Source of the DNA: Streptomyces formicae
Lineage (GTDB): Bacteria > Actinomycetota > Actinomycetes > Streptomycetales > Streptomycetaceae
Assembly (NCBI RefSeq): GCF_022647665.1
Contig: NZ_CP071872.1
Location: 3,844,001 to 3,908,000, forward strand
Direction of reading: 5' to 3'
Length of the DNA: 64,000 bases
Every line of letters starts with the position of its first letter. Positions within the stretch are counted from its first letter, which is position 1. Under the pieces are notes generated by a model. It was not told the DNA's origin. It did not search any database and was given only the letters and a program-made list of their open reading frames with translations. Positions 52,938-62,600 of the stretch are shown piece by piece. The position numbers and the translations under genes are program-made.

Positions 52938-55093
52938 CGGCACGTCGGCAGCAGCACCTCGCTGACGAGACGGCGGCAGCGGAATCGCAGGACGCGGGCC
53001 TGACCCATCTGCTGAGCAGGCTGTCCCTGGTGGAACGGCGGGTGTTCCGGGCCGTGTCCGCGCGGGTGGCTTCCCACCCGCGCGAAACGCCCGCCCCTCT
53101 GCGCGGCCTGTACATCTCGGAAGAGGAAGTGGCGTGGCTGTATCACAACCCGGCACTCCCACTGTCGGAGGACCCGGATGAGCAGGACTGGCTGGCCGCC
53201 TGCGAGAAGGAAGCCGACGCGGCCCAGGCCCGCGGGGCGCGGCTGCCGCTGCGGGAGTTGAGCGTCGGGTTCGGGTTGTCAGCGCTGGACGTCGAGGTGC
53301 TGCTGATCGCGCTGGCACCTGAGCTGGACCCGTGCTATGAGCGGTTCTACGGCTATCTGCACGACGATGTGAACCGCCGGTTCGCCACCGTGGCGCTGGC
53401 GCTGCGCTTGTGCGGACTGCCTGCCCATTCCGGCGCGGCCCGGGCTCGCCTGGAGCACGGGCCGCTGGTGAGTACGGGGCTGGTACGTCTGGAACACGAG
53501 GAGCTCGCGCTGCCGAGCCGGTCCCTGCGGGTGAGCGACCGTGTCACCGCGCACCTCCTGGGCCAGGACGTTCCGCTCATCCCGGGCACGGGCATCCGCC
53601 TGGTCCGCGAGGCGCCGCCGCAGCCGACGGCCGCACAGGAGCTGGGGCGGGAAGTGGCCGCGATCCTCGGTCAGGGGCACCTCGTGTATCTGCGCGGCCG
53701 TCCGGACAGCGCTGTGGATACGGTCGCCGACGCCGCCGCCTGTGAGGGCAATGGAAAGGCCATACGGGTCGACCTCCGCGACCTTCCCCAGGGTTCGCAG
53801 AGTTGGGCGGTGCTCGAGACGGCGGTGCTGGAGGCGCGGTTGCGCGGGTGCGGCCTGCATGTGGGCCCTCTGCTCCGCCCGGAGACCACGGCGGAGACCG
53901 CCGAACCAACGCACCGGGAGGTCCTGCGGCCCCTGCGGGACGCCGGCATCCCCGTGGTGATCTCGGGCCAAGCCCCCTGGGATCCCGCCTGGTGCACCTC
54001 CGTTCCGGTGATCCTCACCTGCCCGCCCATCAGCCCCCGGCAAAGAGCCGCCATGTGGCGGTCCGAGCTGGACGGCACATGCGCTACGGCAGACCTGGAA
54101 TCCACCGCCCGTGCCATGGACGCCCACCGGCTCAGTCCCGGCGAGCTACGCGCCGGTGTCCGTGCCGCCCGTACTCAGGCCCAGGCCACCGGCACCGCGC
54201 TGGACGTGCCGACGCTGCAGGCCGGCGCGCGCCTGTGGCACGGGAGCGGCCTGGAACGCCTGGCCCGCAGAATCGAACCCAGCGCCCGCCTCACCGACCT
54301 CGTCCTGCCCGATCTGCCCCGCGGTCAGCTCGACGCGCTCATCGTGCGGGCCCGGCACCGCGAGGAAGTCCTCCACGGCTGGGGCATGCTGCCGGGAAGC
54401 AGCCGCGGAGCCGGCACCACCGCCCTGTTCACCGGCGACTCCGGCACCGGAAAGACCCTGGCCGCCGAAGCCGTCGCCGCCGAGCTCGGACTGGATCTCT
54501 ACGTCATCAATCTGGCGACTCTCGTCGACAAATACGTCGGAGAAACCGAGAAGAACCTCGAACGCGTCTTCACCCACGCCGAAGGCGTCAGCGCCGTGCT
54601 CCTCTTCGACGAGGCCGACGCGGTCTTCGGCAAACGCTCCGAGACGACCAGCGCCCACGACCGCTACGCGAACATCGAAACCGCCTACCTCCTGCAGCGC
54701 CTCGAATCCTTCGACGGCATCGGCATCCTCACCACCAATCTCTCCGCCAACATCGACACCGCGTTCACCCGCCGCCTGGACCTGATCATCCACTTCCCGC
54801 CGCCGGACGAGCACCATCGCCGACTCCTGTGGGAACACTGCCTGGGCACCACCGTCCCCCGCTCGCCCGACCTCGACCTCGACCACCTCGCCCGCGCCTT
54901 CCCCCTCTCCGGGGGCAGCATCCGCAACTGCGCCATCACCGCCGCTTATCACTCGGCTGCGACCCGTCAGCCGTTCTCCACCAAGACACTCCAGGACGCA
55001 GTCCGGGCCGAATACCTCAAACTCGGCCGCATCATCAGCGAACCCTTCTCGGGACCGTCTTATGACGGTACGACGGCTGGTGATCTTCAGTAA
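52934..55093 (+). CDS. AAA+ ATPase of contractile injection systems (Afp15/Pvc15-like)
   Basis: 719 residues from GTG 52934. The N-terminal half (SRLSLVERRVFRAVSARVAS, LSVGFGLSALDVEVLLIALA, ELDPCYERFYGYLHDDVNRR) is the family-specific domain. The AAA+ module at about 485-690 has Walker A GDSGTGKT, Walker B VLLFDEADAVFG, sensor 1 GIGILTTNLSANID and arginine fingers TRRLDLIIHFPPPDE. It is required for particle assembly. The open frame upstream of 52934 is shadow of the cap gene. Confidence 0.93.
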   Translation: MTARRQQHLADETAAAESQDAGLTHLLSRLSLVERRVFRAVSARVASHPRETPAPLRGLYISEEEVAWLYHNPALPLSEDPDEQDWLAACEKEADAAQARGARLPLRELSVGFGLSALDVEVLLIALAPELDPCYERFYGYLHDDVNRRFATVALALRLCGLPAHSGAARARLEHGPLVSTGLVRLEHEELALPSRSLRVSDRVTAHLLGQDVPLIPGTGIRLVREAPPQPTAAQELGREVAAILGQGHLVYLRGRPDSAVDTVADAAACEGNGKAIRVDLRDLPQGSQSWAVLETAVLEARLRGCGLHVGPLLRPETTAETAEPTHREVLRPLRDAGIPVVISGQAPWDPAWCTSVPVILTCPPISPRQRAAMWRSELDGTCATADLESTARAMDAHRLSPGELRAGVRAARTQAQATGTALDVPTLQAGARLWHGSGLERLARRIEPSARLTDLVLPDLPRGQLDALIVRARHREEVLHGWGMLPGSSRGAGTTALFTGDSGTGKTLAAEAVAAELGLDLYVINLATLVDKYVGETEKNLERVFTHAEGVSAVLLFDEADAVFGKRSETTSAHDRYANIETAYLLQRLESFDGIGILTTNLSANIDTAFTRRLDLIIHFPPPDEHHRRLLWEHCLGTTVPRSPDLDLDHLARAFPLSGGSIRNCAITAAYHSAATRQPFSTKTLQDAVRAEYLKLGRIISEPFSGPSYDGTTAGDLQ

Positions 55094-55390
55094 CGGCACG
55101 CCGGCCCAGCCACCACCGCCGTGGATACGCCCCACGTCATCCACCGGGGGTGGCTGATCGCGCGGGGCCTGTCGGATGGGCCCACGCTGCTGGAATCCAG
55201 CAGAAGTCAATTGAGCCAGGGCTGTCTGCACCCTCCCAGGCGGTCTCACCTTGCGGGACTTGCCCCAGTTCGCCATCTGCGGCAGCGCACCTGCTGATCG
55301 TCAGCACCGCGTGGCGGGCTCATTCGCATGCGCTTCGGTGCGGGTACCGCGAGGCATACCAGCCGTTTCTGCGTCACGTAGGGAGGCATC
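55094..55390. other. gap between ATPase and cargo candidate
   Basis: 297 bp, no gene recognised. GTAGGGAGGCATC supplies the ribosome site for the next gene. Confidence 0.4.
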
Positions 55391-58300
55391 ATGTCACCAG
55401 CGTTGAAGACAGCCGTGAAGAGTGCGGGCACACTGGCGGCTGCCCAGGCCGTCAAAGAGGGTGCCCCGGGAAGAACGGACTCGCTGCTCGAAGCGGTGAA
55501 GAGGCTGCAGCCCAGCGCCGGCAACCAGGCGACGGCGCGGTGGCTGACGAGCGTCGTGGGGGAAAGCACTGCGGTGGCCCGTGAGCCGAGACGGCACCCG
55601 GCCGCGGTCTCTGGAGGGGCACTGGCTCCTGCCTCGTCCGCAGCCGGCTCGATGGTCCCGTCATCGGGCATGGTCCTGCCCGGTTTCGGCAACATGATTC
55701 CGGAGTACAAGGGGCCCTCCGGAGGAAGCGCGGCGGCGCGGGACCACGCTCTGATGCTCTGGGTCCGATTGCGAGCCCACCTTGAATATCTCCTCAAATA
55801 CGGTCAGCAACTCCAGGCCGAGAGCGCATCCCTGCTAGGGGAGCTCCACCTAGCGGTGCCCTCGGAAGGAAAGAGCCAGCTGTACGAGAAATTGAAGGCC
55901 AATGAGGCAGCCCTGCTGGAGAACGTGGAGCACGTCACCGATGTGCAACGTCTGTCGGATGAGGCCGCGGAGGAATTCACCGAGCATGTGCGGCTGGTGG
56001 GATTACCGCCGTCTGCGGGCCCCGATCAGGCCGATCAAGTCCGCCTGATGCTCGCCGAGATGGACATGTCGGTCGCCGAGCGGAAACTGATGAACTCGCG
56101 CTCGGAACGTGCGAGGCTTGAACGGCAGATCGCAGACTTGAGGCAGCTGCTTGAGGCCGAGGTCGCCGGCGATGAGAAAGCCGCTCATAATCTCGCTCTG
56201 GATACCGCCCAGTCGCTCCTCCCGGACAATGCGCAGGAAGACGCTGCCGTCGAAGCACTGCTTTCGGGGTCGCAGCAGGAGTACGCGGAGGGCCTTGCGT
56301 TGCCGTCCAGCCTGCGCGGCGCCAGCCCTCAGTCGATGTCGCAAGCAGCCATCGAGTGGTTCCAGGGGCCTTCCGAGCTGGAGAGGGACCTGGCGCCGTT
56401 GACGTCCCGGCCCGGTCTGTACCTGGAATCGGATGGGGCGCGGGACAGGGGCGCCCCGGAGGAGCTCGCTTCCCGGGCCCAGGCGTGGCTGACGCGGCAG
56501 GAGCTGCGGTCGGGGCGTCAGGCTGTGGCGTTGCTGGGACGCCCGGCGGCACGGATCCTGTCGGGATACGGAGAGCCGACGCTTGAGCCGGTGGGCGTGA
56601 CGGGCGAGGCGCCGTCGCAGGAGCTTGTGGCCGCGCGAACCAGCTACGGGCGGGTACTGCGGGGCGAGGAACCCGGTGCCGGTTCGGAGGTTTCCGCCCC
56701 AGGTGCCGAGGGTTTGCCCGGGCACGGGCTGGAGGTGCGGGAGGACGCTCTGGTCCGAGGGGTGAAGCGGTTGCGCCCGCTGGCAGGGCCGATGTGGGTG
56801 GTGTCAAGCGCTCCGGGGAGTTTGGGTACACCGGATGTGGCAGTGGCGTCCGGACAGGCGCGTTACGAGGGTGAGGAGTTCACCCCATGGTCGGAGGACG
56901 CGCCGTACGAGGCTCCGTTCTCACGGCTGGAGTCAGTGCTGGAACACGAGGCTGCCTTACAGCATTTCAACAATCTGGTCGATCAGCTGCACATACGGGT
57001 GGGCAGTACCGTCATGGCCGGTGAAGTCAGCAGGAAGACGCTGAAGTCCCTGTTCAGTCTTCTCACGGGCGGTGTCGGCCGGTTCTCCAGTACCGCGCTG
57101 AGCGGGCTGGGGAGCCTTTCGATGGACTTGACGCAGCTTGCGCTGATGCGGGGAGGTGTCAAGAGCCGGACCCTGGGCTTGCTCCTCGGGGAGATCAAGG
57201 ATGCTCCCTTCGCCAAGGCCTTTGAAGGCGTGAAGGCGCTGGGCGAGAAACTCGGCGAGGCGGCTGCCGCTGCGCAGAAGGAACTTCTTTGTCTTCTGGA
57301 GAAGGCCCCGCCGCAAGTGCGGGAAGCTACCGAGACCGTCACCGCGAAGGCCGGTGGGATCTGGTCTGTTATCAAAGCGAAGGCGAGGGAATCATTCCAC
57401 TTCATCACATCGCATCTCACCGGCCTATGGGAGAAGGTGAAGGAAGCATGGAACAAGCTTCCTGCGTTTAAGGAGATCATCGAGAAGACCTACGGCAAGG
57501 TCAAGGATTTCATCACGAAGAACCCGCACGCCGGAAAGGTTGTCAGATTCCTGGAGAAGGCTCTCGCCAATCTGCAGGCGAACGTGGTGGATCTGGCGGA
57601 AAAGCTGGCGCACCAGCAATCTGTCACGGAGTTGCTGAGAGGGCTCGTCGACAGCATCGACAAGGCACTGAGGGAGACAGCTCCCGCAGTGGCCTTCAAG
57701 CTGGCCGTCAAAAAGTTCAACGACTGGGCTACCCATGAGGGCGAACAGTTCTTCGCTCGGTTCGCGGGAGGAAAGGAGCGGTTCGACGAGCACCTGAAGA
57801 GTTTCATCGGGCGGCTGTACGGTCTCACCGCCCGAGCCAGGGACTACGCCATCAGCCGCTCCTTGCACGAGGGAAGCAAGTCCCATTCCGGCCGGCAGAT
57901 CACGACCGAGCACGCTTTCCTGGGATTCCGTGACCAGAGTGCCGCCTTCGACTACGCGCTGCACAGGGCCGGTACCGAGCCCGGCGACCGGCACATGATC
58001 CTCATGCGCGTCGACCTGCGGGACTGGTCCGGGCGGGACCTGGGGCCGCTGCTGATGCGCTCGCCTCACCACCAGGGCCAGGACGCGATGCTGCTGCCCG
58101 GGGCGCGCCTCCTGATCAGCAACACCAGCGTGATCGACACGCCGGCGGGCCGTATGGAGCTCATCGGGGCCATCGAGCAGGTCGGTGACCTGGACATCCG
58201 GGACCAGGTCACCGACCCGCTCGGCCATCTGGGCTGGCTGGCGGGTGCTCCCGAGCACGGCTCCACCCTGGCCGCCTTGGGCACTGACGTGCTCTCGGTC

Positions 58301-59266
58301 TCCACCCGCGCCACCTCATTCCGTGAGCTCGCGAAGTTCGTGAACCGCTACTACCAGGGCGATGTCGAGAAGTGGGTCAATCAGCTTCTCGGGGATTTCG
58401 CGACTGAGATATGGCAGTCGTTCAGGGATATACACGAAACGAATGTGCGGGACAGGAATCCGCTGGGCCGCGAGGTGGCCGGAAAGGCATTCCGATATCT
58501 CGGATTCCCTGAGGAACTCGCCATTCTGGCGGAGAGGCTGGCCGCTGGTGACAGTCTTTTTCACGCTCTGCACAAAGTGCATGAATACCAGCGGACCCAG
58601 ACGGATCTCCCCTTCTGGAGACGGTCCGCCGCCGCGTCCGTCACTGCCCTCAGGGAGATGCTGGAGAAGAAGACCGAGAAACGGAAGCGGATCAGTAGGG
58701 CATTGTATACAGCCACGCTTATCGGTGGTGTCATGGGACTCATCGAATTGCTCATCAAAGCGGGGCCGGAGAACATTGTGGATTCCGTACTGGGTACCAA
58801 AGGGCCATTGGGTGCCGGTGCCACTGCCGCTATCGCGCATTCGGTCATCCCCGGGACCGAGGGATACAACGTCGTCCGTAGGACGCACGGCGCAGCGGCG
58901 GCGGTCGTGGGGACGACCGCGGCCAGGGGAACGGAGCTGACGCATAGCGCGCTCCAGACGCTCGACACGCTGGCGAAGCAGCCCGTGTTCGACATCGCGG
59001 GACAGCTCCTGCAGTACGTGCCTCCCTGGATCCTCAGTGGACTCGGAACGCCGGGTACGGCCGCCTTTGCGTACAAGGAGCTGTACGCCTGGCTGCAGAG
59101 CGAGAACGTGCAGAGATTCGTGCGGCTCCCTCACTGGGCGGTTAGACCTGTGGCGTCGGCCATCGGCGGCCTGGCAGCGATGGCCGCCTACCTGCCTGCG
59201 AGCTTCTTCCCGACTCAGCAGACCGTGTCACTGTCCGAGTTGGGGAATGTGAAGGGTACTCCGTGA
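55391..59266 (+). CDS. 1291-residue helical protein: cargo or tape-measure candidate
   Basis: ATG 55391. Residues 30-50 (LLEAVKRLQPSAGNQATARW) resemble the LQRxAGNxAV head seen on many actinobacterial eCIS-associated proteins. About 110-280 is coiled coil (LYEKLKANEAALLENVEHVT, SERARLERQIADLRQLLEAE). The middle is long amphipathic helix. About 835-935 is a compact beta segment (TTEHAFLGFRDQSAAFDYAL, HMILMRVDLRDWSGRDLGPL, QDAMLLPGARLLISNTSVID) that vaguely recalls ADP-ribosyltransferase-type toxins, without a visible catalytic triad. Hydrophobic helices occur near 1105 (LYTATLIGGVMGLIELLIKA) and the C-terminus. No separate tape measure is seen, so that role is possible too. Confidence 0.6.
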   Translation: MSPALKTAVKSAGTLAAAQAVKEGAPGRTDSLLEAVKRLQPSAGNQATARWLTSVVGESTAVAREPRRHPAAVSGGALAPASSAAGSMVPSSGMVLPGFGNMIPEYKGPSGGSAAARDHALMLWVRLRAHLEYLLKYGQQLQAESASLLGELHLAVPSEGKSQLYEKLKANEAALLENVEHVTDVQRLSDEAAEEFTEHVRLVGLPPSAGPDQADQVRLMLAEMDMSVAERKLMNSRSERARLERQIADLRQLLEAEVAGDEKAAHNLALDTAQSLLPDNAQEDAAVEALLSGSQQEYAEGLALPSSLRGASPQSMSQAAIEWFQGPSELERDLAPLTSRPGLYLESDGARDRGAPEELASRAQAWLTRQELRSGRQAVALLGRPAARILSGYGEPTLEPVGVTGEAPSQELVAARTSYGRVLRGEEPGAGSEVSAPGAEGLPGHGLEVREDALVRGVKRLRPLAGPMWVVSSAPGSLGTPDVAVASGQARYEGEEFTPWSEDAPYEAPFSRLESVLEHEAALQHFNNLVDQLHIRVGSTVMAGEVSRKTLKSLFSLLTGGVGRFSSTALSGLGSLSMDLTQLALMRGGVKSRTLGLLLGEIKDAPFAKAFEGVKALGEKLGEAAAAAQKELLCLLEKAPPQVREATETVTAKAGGIWSVIKAKARESFHFITSHLTGLWEKVKEAWNKLPAFKEIIEKTYGKVKDFITKNPHAGKVVRFLEKALANLQANVVDLAEKLAHQQSVTELLRGLVDSIDKALRETAPAVAFKLAVKKFNDWATHEGEQFFARFAGGKERFDEHLKSFIGRLYGLTARARDYAISRSLHEGSKSHSGRQITTEHAFLGFRDQSAAFDYALHRAGTEPGDRHMILMRVDLRDWSGRDLGPLLMRSPHHQGQDAMLLPGARLLISNTSVIDTPAGRMELIGAIEQVGDLDIRDQVTDPLGHLGWLAGAPEHGSTLAALGTDVLSVSTRATSFRELAKFVNRYYQGDVEKWVNQLLGDFATEIWQSFRDIHETNVRDRNPLGREVAGKAFRYLGFPEELAILAERLAAGDSLFHALHKVHEYQRTQTDLPFWRRSAAASVTALREMLEKKTEKRKRISRALYTATLIGGVMGLIELLIKAGPENIVDSVLGTKGPLGAGATAAIAHSVIPGTEGYNVVRRTHGAAAAVVGTTAARGTELTHSALQTLDTLAKQPVFDIAGQLLQYVPPWILSGLGTPGTAAFAYKELYAWLQSENVQRFVRLPHWAVRPVASAIGGLAAMAAYLPASFFPTQQTVSLSELGNVKGTP

Positions 59267-59282
59267 GCCACGCCTGGCGCCC

Positions 59283-59603
59283 ATGTGCGCCAGCGACCGA
59301 CAACCTGCAGGCATTCCTCGTCGACAGGTCGTAGCCGGCTGTTCCGCTGAAACACGGCGGTGTCCCCTTTCGCCTCATGTTGGAGGCCGGCATGTTCCTC
59401 GCCCGGAACAGCTGACGCCGAGCCAGGCCTGGGGCCTGGTACACGCCGCATACAAGGATGCCCCGCTTCCCGGTGCCGACCAGGCGGGTGCCGGGAACCG
59501 CGACGTCCTGCGGGCAGCCGTCCTGGAGAAGATCCCGAAGGCCCGAAACGGGGCGAACCGCTCGTCTGCGAAGGCCCGGATTGGCACGCCCCAGACCGAT
59601 TAG
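59283..59603 (+). CDS. hypothetical ORF between the two large cargo candidates
   Basis: 106 codons. The second half (LTPSQAWGLVHAAYKDAPLP, RDVLRAAVLEKIPKARNG) has coding-like GC3 and a helical look; the first half does not, and no ribosome site precedes the ATG. The frame might be a degraded or frameshifted gene. Function unknown. Confidence 0.3.
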   Translation: MCASDRQPAGIPRRQVVAGCSAETRRCPLSPHVGGRHVPRPEQLTPSQAWGLVHAAYKDAPLPGADQAGAGNRDVLRAAVLEKIPKARNGANRSSAKARIGTPQTD

Positions 59604-59622
59604 TGAACGGCAGAGGTCCGCT

Positions 59623-62600
59623 ATGGGAAAGATGGAGAAGAAATATTCGCCGAGTTCGTCGCAGGCTCATGCGAAGGACAGTGGCGTACAGGCGCGGCGG
59701 TCGGATGAGGCGCCCGACGGAATCAGTAACGAGACGCTGGCTGCCATATTGACGGCGGAATGGAGACTCCGGGACGACGGGGGAACGCCGCCCCCCGGCC
59801 GGGCGCGGGGAGCGGGGTGCCGCCGCAGGGCCCGGAGTTACCCGAGATGTACAGCCTGATGGATGTGGCGTGGGGGCACGATCGGCAGGAGGCGGAGGAC
59901 ACCCGGATTCTGGCTGAGGAGGCGGCGGCCCGGCGCAGCAGGGAGGGGAGTGAGGATGCTGCGGCTGCGGCTGCGGCTGCGGGGGCCGGGGTCGGGGCGA
60001 AGGTGATGCTGGATTTCGGTGTGGGGTCTGATGGGAAGCCGCGGCTGCTGGAAGTGGTGGACCTGGGGGGCGGGATTTGTTGCACGGGGGCAGATGTGCT
60101 GGACGTCCTGCGTGTGGTGGGGATCGATCCGGAGGGAGGGGGGCGAGGTATCCGGAAGTACGCGCGCGGTGAGGGGGAGCGAGCACAGCGGACGGGTCCT
60201 AAGGCTGAGGAGAAGCGAGCACGGCAGAGTGCGGACCGCGAGAATTTCCCGGCGTATATCAAGAACCTTTTGAAGCTGCTCACGGTGCAGCCTTTAGGGG
60301 CTGGGTGGGGTGCTTCGTTCCCTTCGGGTTCGGCCCTGGTCAAGTCGGTGGAGAAGCTCGTTCCCATTCCGCACGGGTGGACGGAAGAGATCGGGGGCGA
60401 GCGCTGGAAGCACAGCCGGGATGAGGTCAGCGGCCGGAGCCGGCAGACGCTGGAGAAGGCTGATTCGTCGTCGCGCTCCAGGGTGAGCGACAGCGGATTG
60501 AGGGTGATTATCGCCAATGCGGGCAGGAACGCGTCGCGGCGTGATGTCTTCCCCGGCGCTGTCGAGGAGGCCCGGAACGGTACGGGCACCTGGGCCGTCC
60601 TGTCGGTGCCGTACGGGGTGATCGAGGAGCGGGAGGGCAAGCTCCAGCGCCCTGACGTCATGCTCGGCTATCAGCTGGCCATGGCCACGCACGTGCTCAG
60701 CGGTAGCTGGGAGCCGTTGGAGTCCGAGCTGAAGATCGTGAACTCCATGAAGGATGCCACGTCGTTCGAGACGGCTCCGGCTTCTATGACCGAGTGGGCG
60801 GCCCTGGGCAACGAGACGGCTCTGCGGGATTATCTCAAGGAAACGGGCCAGAATCCCGATAGTGCCCTTTCTTCGGTCAGGGACGCGGCGGTGCGGGCCA
60901 CGAATTTCGAGGAAAGCCTGTCGGGCGCAATCAGGACGGGTGCTCTGGACAAGGCGACGTGGGAGCCGGTCCTCGCTTCTGTTCGAAAATTGGACGAGGC
61001 CCGATCCATGGCCCTCTCGATCACCTTGAGGCACCTGGCGGAGGAAAGGGGGCTGCCTGTTCTCACGTCCCCTGCGGAAGGCGGGGCGGGTCGCAGTCTG
61101 TGGACTCAGTACGAATTGAATGCTGATCCGCGAGAGATCACGAGTGCGATGGCGGAGAATCCGCGCCAGACTGCGGGAGAATCTTTTATACACAACGTCC
61201 TCACCGGGGGAAAGTCCCAACTCGGACGGAAGAAATATCTCTGGGGAGGAATGAGTACGAACACGAAAGTTCTCGGCTTCATCCAAGATATAGAGAAAGT
61301 CGCGGCGGCCGCCCTCAAAGACAGAGGCGGAAGCGAAATGGAGCGAAGGGTTGCGAGTGCGGCCTCGAGCGTCGTTGGTCTGGCGGTGTCCTCTGTCGCC
61401 GCACCCGTGAAGCTGGTCTTACGTGGAATGACGATCACTTACCGTACCACCCAGTATGTCGGCAGTCGGATCTCGGCAGGAGGACAGAGGAACCTGGAGA
61501 CCGTGCAGAGGAACGTCGAGCGTGGTCTCGCGCACCCCTTGGTGGTGGTGGAGGGAGTCAGCGCGGTCGTTGCAAATGCCGTCAAGAAGGTTGTTGCTCC
61601 TCTCGCCAAAGAGTTTATCGGTCAAGTGGCACCCGGTGCAGGTCCGGTCGCCGAAGCCGTCAGCGAAATCGTGGTGACGGTGGCCGAGGAAGCAGTGAGT
61701 GCCGCGACCGATATTTCCGCTCTGCGGGCGGTGGCGGAAGCGAGTGATTCCAAGAAGGCGCTGGAGGTCCTGGACCAGCTGGAGACGGTAGGGGAGGTGG
61801 TGAGCCGGTTCCGCCACCACCACCGTGGAGCCAGCGGCGCCTCCGAACCTGCCCCTCTCTACCGCGCCGGCAACTTCGAGAACTGGGGCAAGGGAAAGAA
61901 GAAGCAGCAGGGGAAAGGCAAGAAGCAGGGTAAAGGGAAGAAGCAGCCTGCTCTCCAGCGCTGGGAGGGTCTCGAGGACTTGTGGGACGAGATCGAGACG
62001 TCCGAAGGCGCTGGGCAGGAGCGCGTGGCCACCCCGGCCGGAGACGACTTCGATGTTGTGCACAAGGCCAACTGGAGCCGGTGCATGAGCGACTGGACGT
62101 CGCCCGACAAGGAGAAGCAGAAGGCCGCCAACCTGGTGGTGGGATCGGTGACGGCGATGGGCGGCTCCATCTCGGAGCAGGCGACCGGGGGGGAGGGTAC
62201 TCTCCTGGCCTACGACCCGGGCTTCGGCGACGGGCGCGGGCGTGCTGCCCTGGCTGTCGGTGACATGTCCACGGCGGAATACGTCGCGATCCTGGTCCCG
62301 GGCATGACCAATTCACTCGAGAAACTTCCCGTGCTGGCTCGCAACGCACGCGATCTCCGCGACGAATGCCTCCGCGCCCGTCCCGGCTCCAGCGTCGCCG
62401 TCGTGGCCTGGATGGGCTACAAGGCTCCCAAAGCTCCCTGGGAGGCCAGCCTGGAGGTCACTGGGGAGGGGATGGCCGAGAAAGGCGCCGAACTCCTCAG
62501 GAACGACCTGGACACGTGGCGTCAGTATTGGCGGCAAAGCGCCGTCCGGCAAGCCCAGAACCTGCCGGACCAACCGAAGTTGACCATCAGCGGTCTGAGC

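Noticed and set aside
53803..55065. A 420-codon alternative + frame inside the ATPase gene
   Set aside because: Arg/His/Pro-rich out-of-frame translation of the AAA+ coding sequence; the Walker motifs are in the other frame.
54146..55276. A 376-codon minus-strand frame over the ATPase
   Set aside because: Gly/Val-rich shadow without family features.
57900..58190. Firm ADP-ribosyltransferase assignment for the 1291-residue protein
   Set aside because: The local pattern is suggestive, but no R-S-E or H-Y-E triad can be placed, so it is left as a possibility only.
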